Source of the DNA: Fonsecaea monophora
Taxonomy: Eukaryota > Ascomycota > Eurotiomycetes > Chaetothyriales > Herpotrichiellaceae
Reading direction: 5' to 3'
Length of the DNA: 64,000 nt
NCBI RefSeq assembly: GCF_001642475.1
Contig: NW_019173979.1
Coordinates: 1 to 64,000, forward strand
Shown: in pieces, positions 43,571-53,788 of the stretch
Layout of the letters: each line of letters opens with the position of its first letter
How positions within the stretch are numbered: position 1 is the stretch's first letter
Notes under the pieces: generated by a model
Databases searched by the model: none
Told to the model about the DNA's origin: nothing
The model's input: the letters and a program-made list of their open reading frames with translations, nothing else
Program-made: the position numbers and the translations under genes

Positions 43571-44720
43571 CCATACCCGTGTCGCTTTCCTTCGTCATGT
43601 TTCGAGCAATGTCCCCCCCCGGGTGTCCTGGCAATATCTCACTCGACCAAATATCGACCGCGAACGTTGGTACGGCGCATCTCTTCCCGGAAAGGGACGC
43701 GAGCAATGCGACATTCGGGGACAATTCACCACGACGGCCCCCATTCTGCCCGCTGACCGATCCTTCGATCCCTTTCAACTACACGAGCGGCCCACTGGCT
43801 CCCACCGTGACAAGGCACAACGGCGGGCGCCGTTACGTGAAGTTCGACTTCCACCTCCTGCGCCAGAGGACCGTGGACGCATGTCCTGGCGTGAGGAGGA
43901 TCGGTGCAGAGTTCGAAAAAGGAGGGGACGGGGGGGGAGGGCTTCAACCGAGTATTTCATCCTCGACATGGACAACGGGACACGCGTCGTTCGCGAGGCT
44001 GCTTTTCCGAGTAGCTGGCCCACGAAAAACTGACGACGCGGTCAGAGGTCGCGACAATGGATGGCGTACGGTGAGCACTTTTTCGAATTCTGGTCTTGAC
44101 TTGCGTGCGGCTCATATGCGATGACAGTCCGGTCTCATACGACCATTTCCCGTCCCAAAAGTCCTCTTGATTGGGAGCGCAGATTGAACATAACCCCGTC
44201 GAGGCGGAGTACATGTATCATGGAGCACGTCCCAGGGGCCCAGTTTACACGATGTCTGGCCGGGTATGACCACTCATCAACATATATGCTGGTTGGTCAC
44301 CAAGCACTTGGCCTTTGCTGCGGCGGAGATGGTAAATCTCACGTTTCCGGCCTGCGGGCAGCTTATATTTCGACACTTTTACGAAAAGGCAGACGGACAA
44401 GGTCAACGTCACAGACGGCTTCTGTGGTCGGGGCCGAACCGTGGTCGAGGCTACTGGGACTACTGCGTCGGTGACGAGTCTCATGGGCCAGAACGGGCGG
44501 TCCACAAAATCGGGGGGGCACGTCAGTACCCACCAACCTGTATTCCCCCCCTCCAAGGCAGAGAAAAGATTTGCTAATCCAAGTGACAGGGTCTTCTCTA
44601 TGAGAGTACACCGATGCTTTCCTGGCCGCCGGACATGCACGACTGTGCTCCAGTCATCCGACAGTCCGCGACCATGAACTCCCCGTCGTACCGTGGTTGC
44701 AGAGAGTCGGAAGATCCGGT
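43571..44720 (+). pseudogene. Decayed aminoglycoside-phosphotransferase-like (AIM9/APH type) kinase gene
   Basis: Recognisable blocks of the fungal APH/choline-kinase-like family follow one another in order but in changing frames. They are 'IPFNYTSG' (43768-43791), 'RYVKFDFHLL' (43831-43860), 'EGFNRVF' (43938-43958), 'FILDMDNGTRVV' (43957-43992), 'FARLLFRVAGPRK' (~43994-44030), 'LTTRSEVATMDGVR' (to 44070), an intron 44071-44127 (GTGAGC...GACAG), 'SHTTI', 'NPVEAEY', 'IMEHVPGAQ', 'AAAEMVNLTFPACG' and 'GPNRGRGYWDYCVGD' (44430-44476). At least three indels between 43790 and 44240 destroy the reading frame, and the catalytic HxDxxxxN region further on is not found. The gene once encoded a small-molecule or protein kinase of this superfamily and is now non-functional. 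Confidence 0.75.
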
Positions 44721-45280
44721 CATGAATCGGAGATAGATGGGGAGAAGCTTCTGGCCTTGGGATGAGAGGCGACGTGACGTGACGTGATGGACATTTGTGG
44801 GCTTGTGACCTGTAGGTTTGTGTGCTTGAGTGGATGTACCATCAATAGTAAAGTTCACTAGGTGATGGATTATCAGGTGTTGCCATTGGATCGAGCCGTG
44901 TTGTGTCATTATTAATGCGGCTCATACATACTTAGCTAGCTAGCTAGCAGTACAGATAGTCAGTTAAGCAGGATCCAGCCAGCCAGCCAGCTTGTCAGAT
45001 ATTCCTCACCCCCTCAGCACTGATTACGTAGGTTATCGATCTCCTGATCATAAAAGCGTGTACTCGAGAACCGGGATAAGATCTCTCTCCATATTCCCCG
45101 TCTTCCTGTGGTCGGTGGACGACGGGATGATGGCGTGTTTTGATCCCCACGTGTATTCAGTTCGTCCCCAGGACCACCTGTCGCTGGCATTGGTGGAAGG
45201 GTCCAACACCCATGCCAGTCAATGTATGTCGGTCTGTCCTCGCTGACAAGGGGGTGATTCGACACCCCCTGCCGACTGAC
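44721..45280. other. Intergenic with short tetranucleotide repeats
   Basis: This is the 3' side of erdS. It contains a (TAGC)4 run (44933-44948) and an 'agccagccagccag' run at about 44975-44990. No coding content is seen. Confidence 0.45.
44933..44948. repeat. Short (TAGC)n tandem repeat
   Basis: This is four copies of TAGC, followed 25 bp later by a (CAGC)n-like run. It is a simple microsatellite. Confidence 0.6.
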
Positions 45281-48064
45281 CTATTCTTCCCCCTGGAAGA
45301 AGTCGATGATGGCGCGAGCACCCTTCGGTCCCAAACCCCGGGGCGGGTAGCACAGGTAGAGCGGGTCTTCGAGAGTGTTGAACTTGGTCCTGAACCCCGT
45401 CTTCTTGTCGAGATTGAACTTGGCCGCCAGGGTCTGGTACAGCGAGTCGAGCGTGGCAGCCTTGACACTGCCGACATTGTGCTCGCTGCTCAGTTTGGCG
45501 GTCGCGCCGGCACCGAACGTGCACGTCTTGTAACCCGCCTTCGCAGCGGCCTTGAGAGCGGCCTGCACTGTCAGTTCGATCGCTCCATTGGTCGCACCGG
45601 GGAAGTCAAGCGCCCATTTCACCTGCACGCCCCACCGAGGTGCAAGTTGTGCGAGCACCACCAGGCTGTGTATTTTGCCCCGGTCGTCCACGGCGATGAA
45701 GTACTGGCGGTGTGATGCATCCTTGAACGGCGTGATCACACTCAAGTGGACCTGTGCACCCTCGCGGTTATCCTGCCACTCTTTGATGCGCTTTTCTACT
45801 TCCCGGCGCACGTCCTCCGGCACCTCACTGCCGTACTCTGTCACTTTCACTCCTTCTTTCGAGGCGTGCCGGATCTTGCGGTCAACGTCGCTGTTGATGG
45901 TCAAATGCTCATTATTAGCAAGATTGACTCGCTGCTCTGCCACGTTGGTGAAGCTCTTCCATCCCATCTTAGCGCCGAGAACCTCTTCGATTTCTTTGTC
46001 TACAAGAATAAAAAGAGGCCGGAGCCGAGTCTCGCGCCGAAGCCACTTCAGAAAGACGGCAATCACGTCTTCAAGCTGGGATGTTTCGCACAGCGGGTTT
46101 CCGGCAATAATTGCTCGATCATGTGTAGGAACGTAGGCGATAGCTGCACCCGTCTTGTCGTCCCGCCAAATCTGGTATCTCTCGTCCATCCAAGAAGTGT
46201 TCGTGGCGTCTCCGTAATTTGCTACCAAGTTCTCAACCGGCTGGAGATAGCCCTTGGGACGATGCAAAGTGCTGTCCTCGGGATGTCGCAGGTTCGGTTC
46301 CTTTTTCGCGGGGAAGCTCTTGGGATCGCGGGAAAACAGTGACGCATAGCGCAAGTTGCCTAGGTCCAGGATCAGCGCAACAAGACGTTCGAGCCCGATA
46401 CCAGCGCCGGCGTGCGGCGGCGCCACCCACTCGAAGGCTTGCACATATTCCTTCAAGTCATCTGGATCCATGCCTTGGGCTTCCATTCGCTCCTTCAGCA
46501 GTGTGTGTTCATGGATTCTCTGCCCACCAGAAAGGATTTCTTGTCCCCGAACCATAAAATCGAAAGAATTGGTGATATTCCCGTCTTTGGGATCCGGCAT
46601 GGTGTAAAAGGGACGTGCGGCTGCAGGAAACTTGTCGAGGATGTAATAATCAGTGTGATATTTCTGCTTGACTAGCTCTCCGAGTCTTCGCTCGCCCCGG
46701 GTCGGCAGGTCGTCATGCTCGGACTGTTGACTTCCGTCGTCGTTGGTCCAACCTGATTCGTTCAACAACTTGACACCTTCTGCGAATGTGATTCTCGGTG
46801 TCTCGTCCAGCCAGACCAGGTCGTCGTGTGGGAAGTGATGTTTCAGGGTATCAATGTCCTTCCTGTTGCAGTCATAAAGTGTTTTGAAGATCTCTTTCAG
46901 TGTCGCATCAATCAACCACATTGCTTCGTGATAGTGCCTGTCTATAGCCATTTCCAGGTCCAATCCCGTGAATTCGGTCATGTGGCGGGGGGTGTTTGAG
47001 TTTTCTGCGTAGCATTTAGCCATGTATGTCACCAGGGACGAGGTGAAAAACCTACCAGCACGGAAGACAGGGCCAATTTCAAAGACACGTGGGAAATCTG
47101 CCGAGATGCACATTTGTTTGGCAAGCTGTGGGCTTTGAGCCAGAAAAGCCGGACGACCAAAGTAATCGAGCTTGAAGACGTCTGCACCGCCCTCAGTCGC
47201 TCCGCCTTGTAATTTTGGTGTATGGATCTCTAGAAAGCCACGGTCCTCGAGATGGCGTCGGAAAGTCTTGCACACAGCCGACTGAACTCGGAAGATTGCC
47301 TGTGCTGATGGTGTTCGCAGGTCGAGAATACGATTCGCGAGCCTGACCCTATCGGATATAGAGTGACCGTCAGTCGCTGCGTCAGCCTCGTAGACACTAA
47401 AGGGCACAGGAGCCGTCCTCGCCGAGACCAGCCGCATCTGTGAGATCTCAAGTTCCACATCCGAAGTGCTTGTACCCTTAACAGTTTGTTCGGGCTCTTT
47501 GACTTTGGCCCTGACGACGACGATGGAACCTGCCCTCATGTGTTCCACCCACCGGACCATATTTTCAGAGACCCCGCCGTCTATGGCGCGGAGCACGCCC
47601 TGTATCGTGGTGGTCTCCTGGCGAAACACCACGAAGGCAAGCCTTGCACTCATGTGTCGCACAACGTGAATTCGAGCGCGAAAGGTGATTTCCTTGCCAG
47701 TGAGACTGGTGTCAATATCTGCGAGCGAAATCCAACCCGCGTTCCATGCGTCATCATCGATCGGGTCATCTTGAGACTGTACCAATGGTAGTTTGCCATA
47801 TCGCTTCTTCGCTTCAGGAGGGTCATCATTGTCCAGGAATTCATCTAGGCTTTTCATGGCCTCGCCGTGCCCGCGCCGGTTGTTCTCTTCTCCACCCTCT
47901 TCCTCATCCTCGGCGCTGGACCATTGGACCTCTTGTTGGACTGTATCGGCAACATCTTTTTCGGGGCCCCCTCGCCGGTGTTTATCACTGTGATTGGAAA
48001 GCGATTCACCCAATTCATGCTTGTGATGAGAGATTTTGTGGCGCAGGTTCGCGATTGCAGCCAT
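45281..48064 (-). CDS. erdS: Ergosteryl-aspartate synthase: AspRS-DUF2156 fusion
   Basis: The start is ATG 48064. The first ~60 residues are a charged N-terminal extension. An OB-fold anticodon domain ('EITFRARIHVVRHMSARLAF') and a class II aspartyl-tRNA synthetase core follow: motif 2 'GPVFRAENSNTPRHMTEFTG' and motif 3 'GAGIGLERLVALIL'. Beyond the synthetase a GNAT-fold DUF2156 domain spans about residues 640-910 ('PTHDRAIIAGNPLCE', 'IFILVDKE'-like 'LFILVDKEIEEVLG', 'GAIELTVQAALKAAAKAGY', 'PLYLCYPPRGLGPKGARAII'). Motif 2 is intact only if 47005-47055 (51 nt, GTAGGT...GCAG) is spliced out, giving 910 aa. The fusion is the published ErdS: it makes Asp-tRNA and transfers Asp to ergosterol. A second, canonical cytosolic AspRS should exist elsewhere in the genome. 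No ErdH-like hydrolase is nearby. Confidence 0.92.
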   Translation of the reverse strand: MAAIANLRHKISHHKHELGESLSNHSDKHRRGGPEKDVADTVQQEVQWSSAEDEEEGGEENNRRGHGEAMKSLDEFLDNDDPPEAKKRYGKLPLVQSQDDPIDDDAWNAGWISLADIDTSLTGKEITFRARIHVVRHMSARLAFVVFRQETTTIQGVLRAIDGGVSENMVRWVEHMRAGSIVVVRAKVKEPEQTVKGTSTSDVELEISQMRLVSARTAPVPFSVYEADAATDGHSISDRVRLANRILDLRTPSAQAIFRVQSAVCKTFRRHLEDRGFLEIHTPKLQGGATEGGADVFKLDYFGRPAFLAQSPQLAKQMCISADFPRVFEIGPVFRAGRFFTSSLVTYMAKCYAENSNTPRHMTEFTGLDLEMAIDRHYHEAMWLIDATLKEIFKTLYDCNRKDIDTLKHHFPHDDLVWLDETPRITFAEGVKLLNESGWTNDDGSQQSEHDDLPTRGERRLGELVKQKYHTDYYILDKFPAAARPFYTMPDPKDGNITNSFDFMVRGQEILSGGQRIHEHTLLKERMEAQGMDPDDLKEYVQAFEWVAPPHAGAGIGLERLVALILDLGNLRYASLFSRDPKSFPAKKEPNLRHPEDSTLHRPKGYLQPVENLVANYGDATNTSWMDERYQIWRDDKTGAAIAYVPTHDRAIIAGNPLCETSQLEDVIAVFLKWLRRETRLRPLFILVDKEIEEVLGAKMGWKSFTNVAEQRVNLANNEHLTINSDVDRKIRHASKEGVKVTEYGSEVPEDVRREVEKRIKEWQDNREGAQVHLSVITPFKDASHRQYFIAVDDRGKIHSLVVLAQLAPRWGVQVKWALDFPGATNGAIELTVQAALKAAAKAGYKTCTFGAGATAKLSSEHNVGSVKAATLDSLYQTLAAKFNLDKKTGFRTKFNTLEDPLYLCYPPRGLGPKGARAIIDFFQGEE
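47005..47055 (-). other. In-frame 51-nt intron of erdS
   Basis: Left unspliced, 17 foreign residues ('GRFFTSSLVTYMAKCYA') would interrupt class II motif 2 between 'VFRA' and 'ENSNTPRHM'. The donor GTAGGT and acceptor ACGCAG restore 'RAENSN' exactly, with codon GAA split G/AA. Confidence 0.85.
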
Positions 48065-49261
48065 GACTGCGGACTTGCACAGGTGCAGCGGACGAGAGCA
48101 GTGCTACAGAGCCACGAAGAAGCGATCAGGTGTAAAGAGGCAAGCCGGCTCTGGAGTTGGCGATTCCAGCAGGGCTTTTAGCATGGAGCGGATGATCGTC
48201 CCGGCATGTCGCCGTCGATGATCCTGCAAGAGATTTGACGTCATTTGTCGCAAAAACCCGGTGCAGGCCACCGGAGTCGACCGCATTGTAAGGACTCGCT
48301 AAGATGGCAGACCGTCGATGATCTTCCATGTTGTTTCAAGTGTGTAGGCAGCGAATAGTGAGCACTGACATGAACGGAGTAGATCAAACCAAGTCTTCAG
48401 AGTCGGGGCTTGGCCGTCTGCAGCTTGACATCACAACCAATTGTGGGTGACTAGTAGGTTTGCCAAGGCCTTGTTGGTTGCTACAGAGGTGCCGTGGAGT
48501 CACTAACGCCCATCCATGGGGCACTTTTCCTGTTGTGGGCTTCTACGAACTCGTGCCCCGATGTTATTTGCGCCACGGGTATACAGCCAATCCGCAATCC
48601 ATTGGTTGCGAATCACTCAGCGCACTTCTCTTGAGTATGCAATCCTACACCGGCTGTATTGACAGGACCTAGGGTGGTCACTGTCGGAGGACAACGAAGC
48701 GGAGCAAAGTGTGAGAACCTGCACTTGTGTGCACAAATCACTAATATCATGGCACGGGCAGATCACTCTACAGCATCCCGAGACCAAATCAGGCCTCGTA
48801 GCAGTTGGCTTTACCCTGTTTCGGACTGGCATCAAGGATCCTGGCAGATCCCCTGCCAACCCTTATGCCTGCTAATTTTACCTCTGTAAAGTCGCTGCCA
48901 GGAAATCCGCATCCGGTCTAGGCGACTTTGACCCTTTTGGAATAGCGGCGGGCGGAGACAACCGTGACAATTCCCCTTTGGAACGGAGATTATGTAATCA
49001 CTTCCACAGTCCCATCACGGTGTTAACGTTCTCGGAACAGTAAGGAGACTACGATGCACGTGGCAAAGAGGATCCGGAGAGCCCTGCCCACATTTGAAGG
49101 TCTCATGAAACTGACCGCAGCGACTGGCATCCTGTGATTCGTTTGAGAAGCCGCAGCCTTGATCTCATTCCAGGCGGGGCGAAAAAGGAGGGGCAAATGA
49201 CTGACTGTGACGGTCTTTCACCTCGTCGCCGCGCATCCCCAAGTGCGAACACACCACAACA
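48065..49261. promoter_or_regulatory. Divergent promoter region between erdS and the NLR gene
   Basis: The two genes are transcribed away from this 1.2 kb stretch. No coding content is recognised and no specific element can be assigned. Confidence 0.4.
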
Positions 49262-52200
49262 ATGGCTCAACCGGCCAGTGCGAAATACCACAGCGAACCT
49301 TCTGCCCTCTGGGGGAAAGCGTACGACTCTTTGAAATCTCAGCATCCCGAGCTTGTAGAAAAATATGAGGAGATTCTCTCAGCACACTTGCCTGGGCAAA
49401 CCAATACCAGTAAAAATGTTGTGTCAACGGACCCGAAGGAGCGGCAAGCCCAAATGGAAAGCATCATGAAGAATGGCATGGAACGTGTCGATGCTAGGAG
49501 GATACGGTACCGCATCGCCGGCAAAGAGTTTGATCTGGAAAACCAGGTATCCGAAGCCACCGACTTACTTCTATCGGTTCGTGACTGGATTGCTGGAGCA
49601 GTCAAAAGTTCACCGGAAGCTTCGCTAGCATGGGCGGGCGTCTCATTGGTCCTGGTCTTTCTCAACAACCGAAGTACAGCTCTGTCGGCCCAGAATGAAG
49701 GCTTTACGTATGTGACGAGTCGCCTGCGCTACTATATCGCTCTGGAATCTATCATGCTGCCTGAAAGCGGAGCGAGCGGGATCGACGGAAATTTGAGAGA
49801 TAGATACGAGGATGTCGTCTTGGACCTGTACATTCATGTCCTCAAATTCCAAATTCATAGCGTTCGACGCTTCTACCGTGGCCGTCTTGGGAATCTGGGC
49901 CGCGACCTTATCAACGCAGACGAATGGAAGAGCATGTTGGACAAGATAAAGGAGCTCGAAGAAGAGATTGAGAAGAAGTCCGCGCACATTAACAGCTCTA
50001 TTGCGCGAGAGAAGCTCTCGGGTCTCAAGGCAAATTCCACATCCACGCTCCAGCTTTTGGAGCGCCAAGTCGAACTCGCCGAAGAGTGGAGTGATCTCTT
50101 TCAACAAAAGGTTGACGCCATCTTGGATGCCCTCGCTAAGCAATCTGATCTATACAAGCAAACCTTAAGTGATGAAGAAAGGAAGAAACTGGACTCCCTG
50201 CTTGAAAAACTCTTCGTGGGTGATTATGAGATGTTCAAACACAGGATCGATGGAAGAGTCGAGGGAACTTGTCAATGGTTCCTGGAACACCAGAACTACA
50301 AGCAATGGCTCTCTCAAGACTCAGGCCCTCTATTTGTGTCTGCTGACCCGGGCTGCGGCAAATCTGTCCTTGCAAAGTATCTGGTGGACGAAGCCCTTCC
50401 TCGAGATGCAACCATTTGCTATTTCTTCTTCAAGGATCCATACGCAACCACAGCCAAACAGGCCGTCTGTTCCACTGTCCATCAGTTGCTCAAGCAGAAG
50501 CCACACCTCGCTCACCACGCACTTGACCACTTTAGAGGAGTTGGAGAACATTTGCCCGAGGCGCTAAGTGTTGTCTGGAATATGTTAGTCGACACAGTCA
50601 CGGACCCCGAAGCAGGACACATCATTTGGGTCGTTGATGCTCTGGATGAGTGTGCCGAGCTGGAGCTCAGAGACCTGATATCCTTGATTGAAGGATTCTT
50701 CGACTCGTCGAAATCAAAGAGGACAAAGTTTCGGATACTTCTCACCAGTAGACCTTATTACTCCGTGACAACCAAGGTCGAATACGCGTTAGCTGAATCG
50801 TTTCCCAATATCAGGATTCCTGGTGAAGATGAATCCGACGCAATAATGGAAGAGGTGGACCGGGTCATCCGTTACCGGATCGAGAGACTCTCCAATCTCT
50901 ACGCCTTGAAGAAGAGTCTCAGAGACCATCTGGAGGCCCGAATCTTCCAAATTGAACATCGCACCTACCTTTGGGTCCACCTGGTATTCGATTACCTAGA
51001 GAAGAGCAAATTTCAGAAGACAATGAGGGGAATATCGGATCGTATTGATACTGTTCCAGCCAAAGTAGACGGCGTATATGAACAAATTCTTCTGCGAGTT
51101 GAGGAAGAAAACAGAGAAACAGTTCAGAAAGCACTAAGCATCATTTTGGCAGCGGACCGTCCTTTGACTTTGCAGGAAATGAATGTTGCGTTGAACGTCG
51201 CCTCTGACATGTCTGGTGAGGATGAACTAGATCTCGAAGACGACGATGACTTCAAGAACACACTTCGAGACTGGTGCAGCTTGTTTGTGACCGTTTACAA
51301 TGGTCGCGTTACTTTGATCCATCAGACTGCCAGAGAATTTCTCTTGGCCAAATTCGACCAAGGACGCCCGACGGAAGCGTTGGAGACAAGTACAAAGAGT
51401 TGGCAACATTCGATACCACTGTCTCGTGCACACGCCATCTTGTCAATAAGCTGTGTAGCTTATCTGAACTACATGCGACTTCGAGGCCTACAATTTGATG
51501 AACCAGAGATCGAGTCCATCATCAAGGAGCACCCTTTCCTGGGATACGCGTGCTGGCACTGGTCGTCGCATATCCGTGATTGTGGGTACGTGAGTGACGA
51601 AATTCGGCATTTATACATATCCATTTGTTCTCCTGATCAGAGTCTGTGCAAATTCTGGCCAGAATTGGGCAGAGAGCTTCGACGCCTGGACTCATGGAAG
51701 GGAGATGACAAGATGTTTCGAATACGTGACCTCGGCGTAGAGGATCTGCAGCCCCAGACTCTGCCGGCATATTTCGGCCATCTGGAGGGCTTGAAGATGC
51801 TAGAAGGATCAGAGCAATCGCAGACCAGCCGAGAGGCATTATCGCCATTTTTCGCCGCCTGCTGGGGCGGTCACAGCCAGGTGGCTCAATATCTATTGGA
51901 GAGAGGTGACAATACGGATACCACGTTCAGAGATCAGCATGTCCTCAGTCTCGCATTGGGAAGAGACGCTTCTGGGAAGCCATGGACTGGTGTGTTCCTG
52001 GAGATATTCTCTCGCATCATTGAAGATGTCCCCCCGAGGCGCCTCCACGCTCTTCAAGGATATGAACATTGGGGATTTGATGATAATATGTACCCTAGCC
52101 TCCAGTACGCGGCAGCCTATCTGGATCTCATTTACCTGGAAATTCTCCTGAGAAAGCGTGGGATCGAGATAGACGTGCGGGATTCCTTGGGAAGAACCGC

Positions 52201-53788
52201 ACTTCACTGTGCCAGGGGTGCAGAAAAGGTGCTGTGCCTTCTCCAGCATGGTGCGTCTGTTTCCGCGGAAGATTATCTATGTCAAACACCGCTATTCTGT
52301 TCCCAGCGAGCAGAAGGGAAGAAGTTGTTGATCGAATGGGGGGCCGATATCCATGCCACTGACGTCCATGGGAGGACTGCACTCCATGAGGCGAAGGATG
52401 CAGACGATGTATCAGTCCTAGTTGAGAGTGGAGTTCCTGTCGATGCCTTGGATCACAATGGTCTTACGCCTCTGCTCTACAAAACCACTCCGACAGTGGT
52501 GACGGACGCACAGTCCGGCCCAATTACTGCTCTTTTAGAGCTGGGAGCCAACCCAAACGCGAAGGACCGGGACGGTATAAGCCCATTGGCTGCCATCGTC
52601 AGAGTGGGCTCATCTGGAATGGACAAGGCTGGCACAATTATGTCGACGTTGCTTCGATATGGTGCTGATCCTAATATTCCGGATAACCATGGCTTGACCC
52701 CCCTGTGTTACGCGTCCGGCGGATTCTGGCGTTCCAGAATGAAGTCAATCGTGGAGATTCTCCTCAACAATGGAGCGAACGTGAACAGCAAGGATGAACT
52801 GGGACGCACGCCCCTTCACTATGCCTGCTGGAACGCTCGTACAAAACTCGTCAAGTACCTATTGCGTCGGGGTGCAGACGTCCAGATAACAGACCTGGAG
52901 GGCAACTCACCATTGCACCTCTGCACACTTCCCGCGATACTGCAGGATTGGGAGATCATGTACACGGCCTCGGTAGTGGAATTGCTCAATCGAGCCGGGG
53001 CAAAGTTTGACACTGTCAATCACCGTGGTATGACACCGCTCCTCGCCGCGGCCGCGAACGAGCGTTACCTCCATTGGATAGCAGCCTTGGCTGAAGCGAC
53101 GAAGAGCGACACTTTGGTGGCTGATGATCGCGGGATGACAGTACTTCACCATCTCGCTGCCAACGTTCAACTCGGGAAACGAATTGACGCAGAGAGACGT
53201 GATGGCACGGAGCTTTTAGAAACAGTGCTAAATCGCCTGTGGGAGACTGGCGCCGAAGCAGTCCTGGAAGCACGCGACAAAGAGGGCCGAACACCACTAC
53301 TCGTTGCAGCATCTCACGCAAACGACGCAGTGCTCAGAGCCCTTTTGGACAGAGGGGCCTCTGTAGAGGCAAAAGATGAGATGGGAAATACGGTTCTTCA
53401 CGGTCTCAGTCTCGGTGACCCTATTGGAGTGTATGAGGCAGACAAATGTTTCTACAGAGTATCGACAGCGTGGCAGAGCACAAAGCAAAGCTTCGACGTC
53501 AGAAATAACAAAGGGAGGACGCCTCTGCACGAAGCGTGTGATCGCGGCAAAGCATTCCTATCAGAAGCTCTTGCCTGGTCCGGAGCAGACCCCGGCGCCC
53601 TCGACAGTACCGCTTGCGATCCGCTGCAACTTGTCCCCGAGGTCTGGAGGGACGATATGCGTGGATTTGTTGAACGCGGCTGTGCCTCGAGAGGCCAGCA
53701 GCGACCACAACCGTTCCACGAGGACAACTACGCTCCGATCCGGTGGCCTCCCGCACTACCACGTTCGGTAGCAAGTTCTGCTGGGTGA
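49262..53788 (+). CDS. NWD-type NACHT-ankyrin NLR (STAND NTPase)
   Basis: A single exon of 1508 aa starts at ATG 49262. Residues ~12-250 form the N-terminal domain typical of fungal NWD NACHT proteins ('LWGKAYDSLKSQHPELVEKY', 'ASLAWAGVSLVLVFLNN', 'EWKSMLDKIKELEEEI'). A NACHT NTPase follows, with P-loop 'ADPGCGKSVLAKYL' (K367) and Walker B 'HIIWVVDALDECAEL' (453-467), then a winged-helix-like region with 'LTLQEMNVALNV' and 'LIHQTAREFLL'. From about residue 850 to 1480 there is a long run of ankyrin repeats, including 'GRTALHEAKDADDVSVLVESG' and 'GRTPLHYACWNARTKLVKYLL'. NLRs of this plan sense non-self or damage and can trigger programmed cell death or heterokaryon incompatibility. All key NTPase residues are present, so it is probably functional. 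The ligand is unknown. It converges with the broken FHA kinase. Confidence 0.92.
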   Translation: MAQPASAKYHSEPSALWGKAYDSLKSQHPELVEKYEEILSAHLPGQTNTSKNVVSTDPKERQAQMESIMKNGMERVDARRIRYRIAGKEFDLENQVSEATDLLLSVRDWIAGAVKSSPEASLAWAGVSLVLVFLNNRSTALSAQNEGFTYVTSRLRYYIALESIMLPESGASGIDGNLRDRYEDVVLDLYIHVLKFQIHSVRRFYRGRLGNLGRDLINADEWKSMLDKIKELEEEIEKKSAHINSSIAREKLSGLKANSTSTLQLLERQVELAEEWSDLFQQKVDAILDALAKQSDLYKQTLSDEERKKLDSLLEKLFVGDYEMFKHRIDGRVEGTCQWFLEHQNYKQWLSQDSGPLFVSADPGCGKSVLAKYLVDEALPRDATICYFFFKDPYATTAKQAVCSTVHQLLKQKPHLAHHALDHFRGVGEHLPEALSVVWNMLVDTVTDPEAGHIIWVVDALDECAELELRDLISLIEGFFDSSKSKRTKFRILLTSRPYYSVTTKVEYALAESFPNIRIPGEDESDAIMEEVDRVIRYRIERLSNLYALKKSLRDHLEARIFQIEHRTYLWVHLVFDYLEKSKFQKTMRGISDRIDTVPAKVDGVYEQILLRVEEENRETVQKALSIILAADRPLTLQEMNVALNVASDMSGEDELDLEDDDDFKNTLRDWCSLFVTVYNGRVTLIHQTAREFLLAKFDQGRPTEALETSTKSWQHSIPLSRAHAILSISCVAYLNYMRLRGLQFDEPEIESIIKEHPFLGYACWHWSSHIRDCGYVSDEIRHLYISICSPDQSLCKFWPELGRELRRLDSWKGDDKMFRIRDLGVEDLQPQTLPAYFGHLEGLKMLEGSEQSQTSREALSPFFAACWGGHSQVAQYLLERGDNTDTTFRDQHVLSLALGRDASGKPWTGVFLEIFSRIIEDVPPRRLHALQGYEHWGFDDNMYPSLQYAAAYLDLIYLEILLRKRGIEIDVRDSLGRTALHCARGAEKVLCLLQHGASVSAEDYLCQTPLFCSQRAEGKKLLIEWGADIHATDVHGRTALHEAKDADDVSVLVESGVPVDALDHNGLTPLLYKTTPTVVTDAQSGPITALLELGANPNAKDRDGISPLAAIVRVGSSGMDKAGTIMSTLLRYGADPNIPDNHGLTPLCYASGGFWRSRMKSIVEILLNNGANVNSKDELGRTPLHYACWNARTKLVKYLLRRGADVQITDLEGNSPLHLCTLPAILQDWEIMYTASVVELLNRAGAKFDTVNHRGMTPLLAAAANERYLHWIAALAEATKSDTLVADDRGMTVLHHLAANVQLGKRIDAERRDGTELLETVLNRLWETGAEAVLEARDKEGRTPLLVAASHANDAVLRALLDRGASVEAKDEMGNTVLHGLSLGDPIGVYEADKCFYRVSTAWQSTKQSFDVRNNKGRTPLHEACDRGKAFLSEALAWSGADPGALDSTACDPLQLVPEVWRDDMRGFVERGCASRGQQRPQPFHEDNYAPIRWPPALPRSVASSAG

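Noticed and set aside
38436..44720. Repeat-induced point mutation (RIP) as the cause of gene decay
   Set aside because: The breaks that I can define are mostly insertions/deletions; no obvious excess of TA or loss of CA/CG was noticed, although a RIP index was not computed.
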